This document shows, piece by piece, positions 13,969-26,628 of a stretch of 64,000 bases of DNA (the first letter of the stretch is position 1; each line of letters opens with the position of its first letter). Where the stretch lies: positions 240,347-304,346 of the forward strand of contig BCKE01000033.1 in assembly GCA_001600495.1 (NCBI GenBank). The letters are read 5' to 3'. Origin of the DNA: Pilasporangium apinafurcum. Taxonomy: Eukaryota > Oomycota > Peronosporomycetes > Pythiales > Pythiaceae. Both the position numbers and the translations under genes were made by a program. The notes beneath the pieces were generated by a model. The model worked only from the letters and a program-made list of their open reading frames with translations, was not told the origin of the DNA and did not search any database.

Positions 13969-15300
13969 CTACATGTACGCGGGCAAGCTGCGCGCCAACG
14001 GTGGCGCCACTACAGTCGATTGCGTCGATGACTGACTACATATGGATTGATATCTGGAGACGCCAGGGTTCCAACCTGCGCTCTGTTCCACCATCGACCG
14101 ATAGCGAGAGACGCCAGGTGTCCACGCAGCCTTGCGCTTCTCCTCTACACGCAACGCCTTCTTCTCGAGTACAGAATACTTGTACAAAATTGTGGCGACA
14201 TCCAACAAAACCTCCTCTTGTGCGATCATCACCGCTTCATATTGGTTCACATCTACGAGACATTTCGAACAGAACAAGCGCGTTGTTTCACGAACACTTC
14301 GTGTCTCAGTGGTATAGACAAAGAGAGATTTGGAGATGGAGCAGCGTGAGCAAATCGAGTGATGACAGCCCATACACTTTCGTTTCCGTCGATGCAGATT
14401 ATTTGGAACAGTGATAACAGCATCACAGATTGCACAGGGTGCTGGGGATTTCTCCCATTTGTATTGTTTGATAATGGAACTAGTGGCGTTGCGCAGCCAC
14501 CACATGAGTTTCTTGGTCCGTGCAAATTCACATTCTCTGTTCATGGCTACCAACCACTGGTTGGCAATTACATGCACTGGTAGCTCATCTTCATTCGGTG
14601 GAAAATCGAAAAAGCCACGTACAAAGCACTCAATTTGGGAGGGTGACTTCTCTTTGTAGATCGCGCAAACCGACATTTTGCTACGTGTAATGCCATGATT
14701 ATTAAAATGAGGAAAGTCGAAGAAATCCACCGAGTGGAACAATTTGTAGCCAATACGTTTGCCTGTCTTGGACTGCGTCTTGATTATTCCAGTAGCTGTA
14801 ATACCGACAAAATCTCGTTTTTCAGCATTCGTGGGCAACGCAAACGAGTGTGTGTGTAGACTCCATGTGACGGCCAAATGACGCATCGGATCGTCCACCG
14901 ATGCTTCTACAATCGGATGCAATATTTTTGCATCCAAAAGCGAGTCTTCCATATATTTGGCACGTACGCGCAAGATTTCTTCATTGGGTGTCATCACTGA
15001 GTACATGATCTCGTCTAACACGCCATCCATCGACCCATGCAATGTCAGTGCTGGTAAAGGTATCGGGATGTCTTCCGCCTGTGGCCTGTGCTTATAAACC
15101 CGCAGGTTCCCGCGCTTGCAGATCTCTGTCCATTCCATTGCATCAGTTTTTCCACCGCGTTCGACGGAAAACGCCATGAATTCAGTGATCGTTTGCCGCA
15201 CGAGTGTAAGTGTCAGTCGCTGGAGCTCCTCACTCGCTTCTGGAGAGATCTCTATATCTGGAAAGTCAAGCCCAGCACCCGATGGAAGCTGCATATTCAT
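13969..15300 (-). CDS. START-like and FYVE-related zinc-finger protein (tandem copy 2)
   Basis: This single exon encodes 443 residues starting MNMQLPSGAGLDF. It shares its architecture and long blocks with the 11366-12637 gene: LDEIMYSVMTPNEE, DDPMRHLAVTWSLHTHSFA, KMSVCAIYKEKSPSQIECFV, NQWLVAMNRECEFARTKKL and WWLRNATSSIIKQYK. The zinc finger (about residues 300-375) has CAICDAVI, CMGCHHSICSRC and CSKCLVDV. After it a roughly 65-residue tail contains two copies of a short motif, WTPGVSRYRSM and WNPGVSRYQSI. As in copy 1, a lipid-binding membrane-associated role is inferred from the folds. The identity of the START-like half is judged by motif resemblance only. Confidence 0.88.
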   Translation of the reverse strand: MNMQLPSGAGLDFPDIEISPEASEELQRLTLTLVRQTITEFMAFSVERGGKTDAMEWTEICKRGNLRVYKHRPQAEDIPIPLPALTLHGSMDGVLDEIMYSVMTPNEEILRVRAKYMEDSLLDAKILHPIVEASVDDPMRHLAVTWSLHTHSFALPTNAEKRDFVGITATGIIKTQSKTGKRIGYKLFHSVDFFDFPHFNNHGITRSKMSVCAIYKEKSPSQIECFVRGFFDFPPNEDELPVHVIANQWLVAMNRECEFARTKKLMWWLRNATSSIIKQYKWEKSPAPCAICDAVITVPNNLHRRKRKCMGCHHSICSRCSISKSLFVYTTETRSVRETTRLFCSKCLVDVNQYEAVMIAQEEVLLDVATILYKYSVLEKKALRVEEKRKAAWTPGVSRYRSMVEQSAGWNPGVSRYQSICSQSSTQSTVVAPPLARSLPAYM

Positions 15301-15935
15301 TGATAATAGAGCTTTGTTGACACAGGCAAGAAGCGGAAGAGCGCGCGAGTGCTTCTTTCCATCATGTTGTGTAGCCAGTCGCTGGTCAGAGCGGGTGCGT
15401 ATCCTTTGGGCTCCTTGTAATGTGCTTCAATCCTTCCACATTACCAAAAAAGGGTTGAATGGATTGAAATAACCTAATTATTAAATACTTCAAAACTGAA
15501 GGAAATGTCGATTATACCGTGTTTTGGAATATGAAATGTGCAGTTTTTTGGATTAGCGATTAGCGATCCAATGAAAATCAGCACGCATTACTGCCGCAAT
15601 GTGGTGGTAGAAGCGAGTTGCTTTTCGATGTGACGCTAAATGGTAATAGCAAGCCGAGCATACAGGTGTTCGAAATGGATATGATCCCACCTCTCTCGAT
15701 AATTACGAAGAACTGAAGCAAAATCTCATGGAAATGTCGTCTGGTTGAACAGGTATAAAGCGGGAGCAGAAACCCATGAAACAATTATCAGCAATATATG
15801 CGACCTCCTAAAAATAGAGCAGGAAAAAAATACCAAAGCGAGGAAACGACATAGTCGTGGTCTGCGTGTGCACTTCTTCATGCCATTTCCTGAATTCCCT
15901 ATCAGGACCCACACGGACAGAGCGACATTGCAGAG
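15301..15935. promoter_or_regulatory. Divergent intergenic region
   Basis: This 635-bp gap lies between the START-FYVE copy 2 ATG (reverse) and the presumed start of the helical-repeat gene (forward). GATTAGCGATTAGCGATCC near 15552-15570 is a short direct repeat. I see no other structure. An undetected upstream exon of the forward gene is possible. Confidence 0.35.
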
Positions 15936-17097
15936 ATGGGATGGTTGAATGGAGATTCCGGGCTGTCAATGGTACAACATAAGAGTGCGATGAATGGTGG
16001 CTGCACGACAGAAGAGAAGCGTTCCCCAGCCCATGTGGAAGATCCACAATGCATTGCTGCAGATGGAGCTTCAGACGGTTAGTGTATAGTTAGTTGATAA
16101 TGACGATGATACTATGAATTAGATGTTTGACAGTTTCTCTTCTGTGTGCAGACGACAAGAACAGCGTGGTGTTGACGACAGCAGAATTGACGCCCTGGAC
16201 AGAAGACCACGACGAAGCACCGACTGCCCAAATGCTCGCTCATGTAATCTCTAGTCTCCAGGCACAGAACGATTGGCTCATACAGCAGGAGGTAACAATC
16301 TCGCTCGGATGTCATGCTTTACATGCTAGTTTCACTTCTTATCATCAACTTCTTGCCACTTGCAGGCCATCGTGACGCTACGTCGACTGGTAGTGCATCA
16401 CACTTCGCTAATAACCGATCAGCAGATCGCTGGATTTGTGCATCCGCTCACACTAGCGTGTGACAATCTGCGGTCTGCTCTGTCGAAGAACGCACTCTTG
16501 GCGTTCGCTGAGTGCTTTGAGTTCCTGGGCAATGCGCAACTCGAGAAATACGTCAGTTCTTCTCCAGGGGGCATATTGGACGTGTTGCTGCGAAGGTCTG
16601 CGTGTGAAAAGAAATTTCTGCGAGATGCCGCTAAGTTTGCTGTCAGACAATTAGCGCATCACATGGCTTCGCTGCGGCTTCTAGTCTGTGCGGCTGCCTA
16701 CGCGACCGCTAAGAATGCTCGTCTCTGTGGGAATGCTGCGCAAGTGGTCTCATCCGCACTGGTGCGACTGAAGAGCCAACCAGACTGGAGTGTAGACCGA
16801 GACGCACTGCATGTCGATAACGGGAAGCACATCCAAACACTCTGCCGGGCTTTAGTGACGTTTCGTGGAGGGAAAGACAGCACAGCACGCACTGAAGCCA
16901 CTGCTTGCTTCGTTGTCTTGGGTGAGCTTCTGGGCCAATCACGACTGGAAGAATTGCTCAAGAATTCTATTAGCAACCACCGTCTTGTGACAACAATACT
17001 GAACGAAGTCTTCGCCAACACTCAATCTGGTCAGTCAGCACAGACTCAAAACCGCAGGGGCTCATTACGTCAGCGAATAATGCAAGAAGCCTCGTAA
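15936..17097 (+). CDS. Helical-repeat (TOG/armadillo-like) protein
   Basis: Three exons (15936-16077, 16152-16291, 16366-17097) join in phase to 337 residues. Residues 1-60 are low-complexity. From about residue 70 the sequence is a chain of amphipathic helices: ISSLQAQNDWLIQQEAIVTL, LSKNALLAFAECFEFLG, RDAAKFAVRQLAHHMAS and NAAQVVSSALVRLKS. The spacing and the 'KNALLAF' and 'AAKFAVRQL' positions resemble the CLASP/TOG-array family, which binds tubulin in microtubule or ciliary contexts. That assignment rests on pattern only. The C-terminus is basic (NRRGSLRQRIMQEAS). The start codon is the first in-frame ATG of exon 1; an upstream exon cannot be excluded. It lies head-to-tail with the Kazal gene 215 bp downstream. 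Confidence 0.65.
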
Positions 17098-17312
17098 AGG
17101 CAGTGAAAATATGCTTAAATCGACCATAGAAACTATAATTAAATCAAAGGGATGAAAGATGACTGATTGTCATACTTCCATGTCGAGCACTCCATTGTTC
17201 TTGCTGCATACTGGCAAAATGCGCTGAAACGTCGCAACCATTCTTCCACATTTTTTCCTGTCTAACAAACGAGTATCCAGTGTGCATAATCAAACCATCG
17301 TCTAGCATCAGA

Positions 17313-18293
17313 ATGCCTGTAAAGAACTTTGCCAATATATGCCAGAGGAAATGCCATCCAGCTCCATCACGGCTACGATCGCCAAATCATGGACTACTGC
17401 TTTACATTATAATTTTGAGTGGTGCCGTGCTATATTATGTCAGCATCGTACATGGTGCAGAGCAACCAGTGGCCGCGACATCGACGTTAGGTCAGTCCTG
17501 TACCAAAAATTGTAGCGTCTATGAGAAATGCTTCTTGTACAACAACGCCAACTACTGTGCGCCATATTGCGCACCTGGTAGATGCGATAACGCGACCGAG
17601 ACTTGTATTCTGCAAGGGATTAGCTGTGAAGTAGCGCCATGCATCCCAATTGCGATCTGTGAGCCAAAGGAGCCTGAGACTACATCTTCATCCAATGAAG
17701 TTTCCTCAACCTGCAATCGCATTTGTCCAATGGTGAACGCCCCCGTTTGTGGCTCCGACGGGGTTTCATATGCGAATACCTGCTTCTTCCAGATAGCGCA
17801 GTGCTCCAATCCTGGTCTCCAAATCGCATCCAGAAAAATTTGTGATTATGATCTGGCACATAATCTTGTGTACAATCCTTCGCTTAAACCATCACCAACT
17901 AGCTCAAGCGAATGCGAGAATATAACATGTGCGAACATCACTGTTCCAGTGTGCACTACCATTGGTACCATGAAGAATTTGTGTTTCTGGAAGAAAGCGC
18001 GATGTGAGCGACCTGATGTAGAGTTGGTTAGACGTGGACCATGTGATCCATCTGGATCATTGCCTTTCTGTCCGTCAGTGTGCACTCAAGAGTACGCACC
18101 AGTCTGTGGATCGAATGGCAAGCTTTACGAGAACGAGTGTTTCTTTCGCCAGGCAAATTGTGCTAATGGTGGTGATCGAGGTTTGGTCGCAAAGGATATG
18201 TCGTTTTGTGAGCTCAGCGTGGGTGATTCAACCAGCTCTATAGCAACAGCGAGCAACGATCTTCGCACAATTGTCACCTCTGTATTCAATTAA
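17313..18293 (+). CDS. Secreted or membrane-anchored Kazal-type protease inhibitor
   Basis: This single exon encodes 326 residues. After a 26-residue basic N-terminus a hydrophobic stretch (LLLYIIILSGAVLYYVSIVHG) acts as signal peptide or signal anchor. The mature part is Cys-rich. A first Cys block (about residues 55-115) has no clear Kazal signature. Three Kazal-like units follow: CNRICPMVNAPVCGSDGVSY (about 140-185), a degenerate CENITCANITVPVCTTIG (about 205-245), and CPSVCTQEYAPVCGSNGKLY (about 255-300). Units 1 and 3 keep the VCGSDG/VCGSNG core and downstream Cys spacing, while unit 2 has lost the GS(D/N)G loop. Kazal proteins inhibit serine proteases, and secreted multi-Kazal proteins are known oomycete counter-defence effectors. 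That role is inferred here. Confidence 0.88.
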   Translation: MPVKNFANICQRKCHPAPSRLRSPNHGLLLYIIILSGAVLYYVSIVHGAEQPVAATSTLGQSCTKNCSVYEKCFLYNNANYCAPYCAPGRCDNATETCILQGISCEVAPCIPIAICEPKEPETTSSSNEVSSTCNRICPMVNAPVCGSDGVSYANTCFFQIAQCSNPGLQIASRKICDYDLAHNLVYNPSLKPSPTSSSECENITCANITVPVCTTIGTMKNLCFWKKARCERPDVELVRRGPCDPSGSLPFCPSVCTQEYAPVCGSNGKLYENECFFRQANCANGGDRGLVAKDMSFCELSVGDSTSSIATASNDLRTIVTSVFN

Positions 18294-18519
18294 AATCCCT
18301 CGTAGCTGCTGATGCTATCTTTCCCTATTATTTGTTTATGAAAACAGCGTCAGCGTTTCTGTTAATTTTCTTTTGCTGTAGTAAACAACAATGATGAAAA
18401 GTCCAACCACACGATCCCTTCCAAAAAATATAAAGCTACTGACTACTCATACCATAAGCTGGCGTACCGTATATATGTATTCATGTACAATCGCCTTGCC
18501 TTCGTTGCGTTTGCTTCGC

Positions 18520-21022
<2,503 letters not shown>

Positions 21023-23627
21023 TGCGGTATACCGAAAAGAAACGATATCGGTATGAAGTTCATTGTTCCAAGTCCAAGCCTTACAGAAGAGCCACGCTGA
21101 TCTCGACGCCGTCGCTCACATCTGTGTGAGTCATGTTCGACAAGCCCGATCTCAGGATGTCATACCATTGCCCGATCTACTTTGATAGTGGTATATGAGG
21201 AAATTCAGGACCTGGGGAGTGGAGCGATTTTTCTTTTTTTGGCAATCTCCTTCCTCTAACTGGACTCTTCATATCGCTATCTATCACTGCACGGGTGTTA
21301 AAGTCACTAATAACGTTTATGAGTATGAAGTCCTTCGCAGCGGCCTCAGCAACTGCGTTCTCGTCACCCAAGTTGTCCACTGCTACTTTGAAATCATCGG
21401 TGATAGCATCATCTTGTACACTCCCAGCTGAAGGTGCCACATCTCAGCTATTGTGATCTGCGTCAGTCAACGTTTTGTATGGTTGGGCTGGCATCATATG
21501 CCAAGAACATTCAATTCTATCACGGACAATCTTGGGAATAGACCCATCGACAACAGAAAAAAAGTATTAAGAACATTACTCTAATCACCTGGCCACGCGA
21601 TCATGCTGTGCGGGAGAGGTTCCAATCAACCATCCATTATGATCATGAAGAAGTAGCTAAGAATGATAGTAGCAACAGTTTATGTGCCTTACTGCCCCAG
21701 CTGGAACGCCTCCCGGATCCCACCATAACCCGATAATATCATAAAAAGAACCGTCTTATATCGACTACAGCACGGCGTCATGAGCGATTATGCACGCCGA
21801 CTTTGTTAAAGACGATCTGTTAGTGCATGTATCATAACGCAGGAAACCCAAGTGTAAATAGATCCCGCAGAACGTGATTATCGATTCAATAAACTCGAGA
21901 GCATTGTGATTTATGGGTTGATTTTGCTCTTGATTATTTGCTTGAAAGACTGATCTCGGATATAAATAAATATCAGGCGTTCTTGAGGTGGTTTTCTCTC
22001 ATATCAACTATATAACCATTTTCATCTCTCAGATCTCGGTGAACCCCATGACTCAGTTTTGATCATCAAGACTTGTCACACATCATATTAGTATTATCTT
22101 CAATCCCTCAATTTTTTTGTTGACTGTTGCATGCGCTTCCCAACCGGTAAGTGCGTCATTAAGCTTTGATAGATAGCTACATTTTGTTCTGGATGGTTTT
22201 GTATGTTTTGCAGCGACGACAATAGACAGACATATCCCGGAGCTGAGGAGATATCTTGATCCAGAGGAAATTCTTCACAGCCAACGTGGAGCCTCACTTC
22301 TAGTTGACAAGGAAGATCTTATCTACTTCTGGGGACATGTAGTTGGAGCTTTTGGATGCTGGCTGCAAATATATTGAAAAAGTTTTTTTGTATCTTTCAT
22401 GCACCGATTCTGTTGTTTTGGCGCGGTGCAGTTGATAGATCTAATTTGATTGGCTAAAAATCAAGCCAAAACTGAGATAATGATTGTGATCAAAATAAGA
22501 GCGCTGACTATCGAATAATCTGGAGCTTTACTGTAATATTTGTGGCGGTGGGATCATAGTGTTTATCCATCTATTCAGAATTTCTATTTTATGGCGGGTA
22601 CCTGATTTGTGCTTTTTAGGCTGCCACTACCTGCCACTTCGAAGTTCCCTCCAGCGAAAAATAATATAGAAAACATTGGAAAAAAGAATCGAACGAAACA
22701 AGGCAGAAGGGAATAGCGGTATCATGTGTGAACACAAATAATGGAAAAAGAAAAAATAATCGCACTCTCTCCCAGAGAGAAAGTAATTGATTTACTAAGG
22801 TGTGTATCGCCAAAAATGCGCCTTCTCTCCCCTTTGTTTTTTCTTCTTCTTCTTCAACGCGTACTCATCTAAAGAAACTTCAACTGAGCTTGTAAATAAA
22901 TTGTGCAGAATGAGAAAATGGGGTTGTTTGTAGCGTACACACGTTCAATTGGGAGTATTATCTCATAAAAAAAAATCAACAGCAATACCACACATTTGTG
23001 CAAAGATCAATCATTACAAACATACACACTAGTGCACTTGTCTGTGGCACACGATCGGTTGGGAGCGACAAGTTATTTCTGTGATGATTGGATGCATGTC
23101 TGGCGAATGGATAAACCAGGTGTTAAACAGGCCACGTGTATGTCCCAAAACCACAACGACTCAACTTATTGTTTGGTCAAAACGCGAGTCAAGCGCTACC
23201 CCTAGTAGCTTCATGCCCATCAAAAGTTGAAACGAGTGAGGGGTAGGGTATTTATGATCAACGGTTCCTTTCGCGGCAGTCACGAACGTGCCACAGTTCT
23301 TCAATATACATTTTTAAAGGTTTATTTCAGTATATTTTTGGGAAATATAATCATTAATTTTAATTGAATCATTGATTATGGAAGGATGTTCGTGCTTTTG
23401 TTAAGGGTAGCACAACATCTTGTGAGTTGCCCAGGATCGCCGCATCTGCGCACAAAACCAGACGCGTATGTACAAAAAAACGAGGGGAGACAGGACTTTG
23501 AGCCTCCGCTCCTCCTCTTCTTCCTCTTCCTCGTTTCCTGTTGTGGTCGGAAATCCACTCACGGTCCATTTCCGCATTTTCCATTTATTGTGACAATACA
23601 GTTCACGTAAAAGCTGAGCAGATCAAC
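21023..23627. other. Gene-poor 2.6-kb stretch
   Basis: This is the largest stretch without a confident gene. A reverse open frame (21440-21177, no ATG at its head) and a forward open frame around 21605-21736 have protein-like composition but no identifiable family. A possible two-exon small gene is listed at 22131-22377. AT-rich segments and a short palindrome CTCTCTCCCAGAGAGA (about 22768-22783) are the only other things I see. The PDZ gene promoter should lie at the right end. Confidence 0.4.
22131..22377 (+). CDS. Possible two-exon small protein (59 aa), unknown function
   Basis: I do not recognise this protein. Exon 22131-22146 begins with ATG and ends at a good donor (GTAAGT). Exon 22214-22377 follows a TTTTGCAG acceptor and runs to TGA. 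The 67-nt intron is typical for the window, and the total of 180 nt is in phase. The product begins MRFPTATTIDRHIPELRR and includes YLDPEEILHSQRG and LIYFWGHVVGAFGCW. It has no signal peptide and ends in an aromatic, weakly hydrophobic segment. It could instead be a surviving piece of a larger or decayed gene. The call rests only on splice sites and an open frame. Confidence 0.3.
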
Positions 23628-24371
23628 ATGAGCAGCAACACACCTACGAAAAATGGAGGGTCCTCGCTGTCGTCCGCTCCGCCGTTGTTAACCACGTCCG
23701 GTTTACCACGCACAACAGAGATCTTATGGAATGGCACTACGCGATTGGGGTTTACGTTGAAGCGCAAACGTACAGGCGCCATCCTCGTCCACACATTGCG
23801 GGCAGGTGCAGATCAGAGCGAGAATCTCCGCGTCGGTAGCGAACTGAGGCTCGTCGGTGGCTTCCCAGTGAACCAGTTGACGCTGGCAGAGGTGAAGAAG
23901 GTGATGCTGTTGGCGCCCAAACCCGTGAGTCTCGTGTTTGTAAACCGAGAGGAAGTGGTGATGATGATGGACAATTGCAGCTTCATCACGGACTCGAGCG
24001 ACGACCGTAAGTCGTTCTGTAATGAATTCGACCAGGAAGAGTCTGTGGATAAGACTGATGCTGGCAAGCGGACACTCAGTGCGCTCGAGGAAACAGATGA
24101 CGACGACAGAGAACGAGATCTACCATTTACCTACTCGAGTTCATCTGTCTTGACTGATACTATTAGCAGCCAGACGGTCAGTTCGCGGTCGATATATGGC
24201 CGATCAGTGTCGATGGACGATATGAGTGCTGGCTCTACAACATATAATCCGTACAAAAAACGCAAATTTTCCAAGCTCAAGGTTGCACTCGAGCGCATGA
24301 ACCAATTGCTGAACCGCCCCGTGCGACAATCGGCATTGAATATTTCTGCGGGCCGTAGCATCGTTGTCTAA
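23628..24371 (+). CDS. PDZ-domain protein
   Basis: This single exon encodes 247 residues; the start is the ATG in MSSNTPTKNGG. Residues about 28-105 form a PDZ fold: RLGFTLKRKRTGAILVHTL resembles the carboxylate-binding loop (here LGF) with beta strands. LRVGSELRLVGGFPVNQLTL and EVKKVMLLAPKPVSLVF match the second half of the domain. The remaining 140 residues are disordered and Ser/Asp-rich (DETDDDDRERDLPF-like), ending in a basic patch (YKKRKFSKLKVALERMNQLL). PDZ proteins bind C-terminal peptides and assemble signalling complexes; the partner is unknown. About 2.6 kb of non-coding DNA lies upstream. Confidence 0.8.
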   Translation: MSSNTPTKNGGSSLSSAPPLLTTSGLPRTTEILWNGTTRLGFTLKRKRTGAILVHTLRAGADQSENLRVGSELRLVGGFPVNQLTLAEVKKVMLLAPKPVSLVFVNREEVVMMMDNCSFITDSSDDRKSFCNEFDQEESVDKTDAGKRTLSALEETDDDDRERDLPFTYSSSSVLTDTISSQTVSSRSIYGRSVSMDDMSAGSTTYNPYKKRKFSKLKVALERMNQLLNRPVRQSALNISAGRSIVV

Positions 24372-24747
24372 GTGGAGAGCACATAGCGATCCACAATAGA
24401 ATCAAATATGAATGATGGATCCAACAACAGAAGCATACGGAGGGCAGGGTCGTGTGGTAGCTCGCCTTTGTTTCGGTCTCCTACAGCATCATGAATCAGA
24501 GGTTATATATATATTTGCTAAATAGTCTAGATTTGTACAAGTACATAGGAAAAAGAAATCAAAGAAGAGATGAAGATGAGCAGCAGATACCTATTTGCCA
24601 GGTATGGAACTCACATCTCTTAATAGAGAGAGGCAGCATGATTATATACTTAATCAGTTCCCTTTGACTTCCATCTGTAAACATTCTATGTAGATACCAA
24701 GTCTTCCCTCCTTATCCGCCCAGGTCTTCAATCTTGCTGCTATGCCA
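24372..24747. other. Convergent 3' region
   Basis: This 376-bp gap between the stop codons of two convergent genes is AT-rich, with a short TATATATAT run near 24507. It contains the two 3' UTRs and nothing else I can identify. Confidence 0.4.
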
Positions 24748-26628
24748 TTAGTCGGCCTGAACGAAAGTGTGTCGGTCGTGTGTCTTGAGTCGTCGCGCGA
24801 AATGGTCATACGCTGTCGGTTGAATTTGCAGCATACGCTGGAAATCGTCCAAGTCGATGGAGCCGTTCGCATTCACGTCCGCCTGGTGAAAGCAGCGCAT
24901 TAGATCGTTCCGGAACGAATGACGCTGACTGGAGTGCTGCACATCGAACGATGCCATCTGCGCCAGATCCTCCACGGACAACCGCTCGTCCTGGTCCCTA
25001 TCCAACCTTTCAAAGACCTGTGCCACTACACTCTCCCACAACTCTGGATGGTGTTTCTGAATGACTGCCCAATCGAGAAAAGCAGCACAAAATTCATCCA
25101 GTGACAACACACGATCACCATCCAAGTCGAGGCCGTTAAGGAAAAATTTTGCCTCTCCCAGTGTTAAGCGATATCCGCCGCTCTCCAAATATGCTGCAAA
25201 CTCGGCTGTGCCAACTTGCATGGATCCATCCCGAGAGATTTCGCTAAAGAGAACCATCACCTCCTGTTTTGTCTCAAGCGGTAGGATCCGCGCGATTTCA
25301 TAGAGCACGGCGTGTTGAAAACTGTTCAGCGTCCGATAGAGTTGCAGCCGCTGCACCATCGTGCCATCCATCAGCGGTGAAACTGGAGGAGGTTCATCGG
25401 GACGTGGAGTGCCTATAGTTAAACTAGATTCATGAGCTGATGACAACCAGGGATGCTGCAAGGCTTGTTCTGCTGTCAGTCGTGTATTAGGGTCTCTCTC
25501 CAGTAGCTTACGCACCAAATCTTTGGCGTCTTGTGAAATACTCGGCCAGGGTGCGGTGCTAAAATCAACTTCTTCATGCTGAATGCGTTCATCGAGCAGT
25601 GGCCCTTCCTCAAATGGAAACCGGCCCGATAGCAACCGATAGAGAATCACGCCGCAGCTCCAAAGGTCCGAAGGGAACGAGTATTTGCCCTTCAAGACCT
25701 CGGGTGCTGTGTATAGTGGTGTGCCGCGTAGATCCGTCAGCATTTCGCCATCCTGGACAAAAGCTGCGCCACCAAAGTCTGTCAGTTTAAGCGGTGACGT
25801 CTCTTGATCATCAGCAAACAGGAAATTCTCCAATTTCAGATCACCATGCAGGATCCGCAGCAAGTGGCACTGCCAGACCACGTGCAAGATATCGGCCATG
25901 TACGTCGCACAGAGCGACTCGCGCTTCGGTGTGTTATCGACCTGCAATCGCTCGGATGCGTCTCCACCGACACAATGTTCCATCACGAGGTAGACGTTTT
26001 GATCGTCTTCATAAGCGCCGAAGAAATGCACGACGTTCAACGTGCCGCCAAGCAGGATCATCATCCGGCCTTCCTGTTGTAGTGATTTGTAGTCCTTGAG
26101 GCTCACGACCTTGGTCTTTGGGATAATCTTAACCGCCAGATCGAGATACTCGTCTGTACGTGCATTTACGGGAATCACTTTATGTACGCGACCGAATGCA
26201 CCTTCACCAAGTTTCTTGGCAAGTTCGTACTTGGTGTAAAAGTTGCGTGGCAAATTAAAGTCCAAGTCTTTCGGATTGGTGAAGAACGACGCTGCTTCCA
26301 ATGCAAATTTTTGTAAGAGTGGGAACTTCCGCAACTGGTTCAAGTATGGTCGCCATTGCTTGCGTATGCTGCCGTATTGTGCAGTTTCTGTTGGAAGACT
26401 GACACTGTGACTGGTAAACTTAGCTGCTCGTGAATGGAGCTCCTCAGGCTGACGTTGGTGATAATGATGCATTGGTAAACGTGTCGATTCAGAAAACAGC
26501 CAACGTTTTCGAGTTATCGCAATATTGCTACTGCTAGAGGCGATATCCAGCAGAGCAATCGCATTTGGTCGAACATTCGCGCGCCATTGTGGAGGTAATG
26601 GTTGCTGCACAAACTTCTTCATATGCAT
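24748..26628 (-). CDS. EF-hand (CDPK-like) protein kinase with HGD catalytic motif
   Basis: This single exon encodes 626 residues from the ATG in MHMKKFVQQPLPP. A roughly 125-residue N-terminal region precedes the kinase domain (about 135-400). It has LGEGAFGRVHKV, LAVKIIPK, the catalytic loop ILHGDLKLENFLF, LTDFGGAAF and GTPLYTAPEVLKG. The arginine of the usual HRD motif is replaced by glycine (HGD), while the catalytic Asp, Asn and DFG are kept, so activity is plausible without RD-type control. The C-terminal half has four EF-hand-like loops. One is canonical (DLDGDRVLSLDE), two are near-canonical (DRDQDERLSVED, DVNANGSIDLDD), and the first is degenerate (SRDGSMQVGTAE). Calcium-regulated kinases of this layout are common in plants and protists. 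Substrates are unknown. Confidence 0.9.
   Translation of the reverse strand: MHMKKFVQQPLPPQWRANVRPNAIALLDIASSSSNIAITRKRWLFSESTRLPMHHYHQRQPEELHSRAAKFTSHSVSLPTETAQYGSIRKQWRPYLNQLRKFPLLQKFALEAASFFTNPKDLDFNLPRNFYTKYELAKKLGEGAFGRVHKVIPVNARTDEYLDLAVKIIPKTKVVSLKDYKSLQQEGRMMILLGGTLNVVHFFGAYEDDQNVYLVMEHCVGGDASERLQVDNTPKRESLCATYMADILHVVWQCHLLRILHGDLKLENFLFADDQETSPLKLTDFGGAAFVQDGEMLTDLRGTPLYTAPEVLKGKYSFPSDLWSCGVILYRLLSGRFPFEEGPLLDERIQHEEVDFSTAPWPSISQDAKDLVRKLLERDPNTRLTAEQALQHPWLSSAHESSLTIGTPRPDEPPPVSPLMDGTMVQRLQLYRTLNSFQHAVLYEIARILPLETKQEVMVLFSEISRDGSMQVGTAEFAAYLESGGYRLTLGEAKFFLNGLDLDGDRVLSLDEFCAAFLDWAVIQKHHPELWESVVAQVFERLDRDQDERLSVEDLAQMASFDVQHSSQRHSFRNDLMRCFHQADVNANGSIDLDDFQRMLQIQPTAYDHFARRLKTHDRHTFVQAD

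Noticed and set aside
21177-21440. 87-codon reverse frame upstream of the SNF1 kinase gene
   Set aside because: It begins without an ATG and has no obvious splice partner. Its composition is protein-like, but the support is too weak to call a gene.
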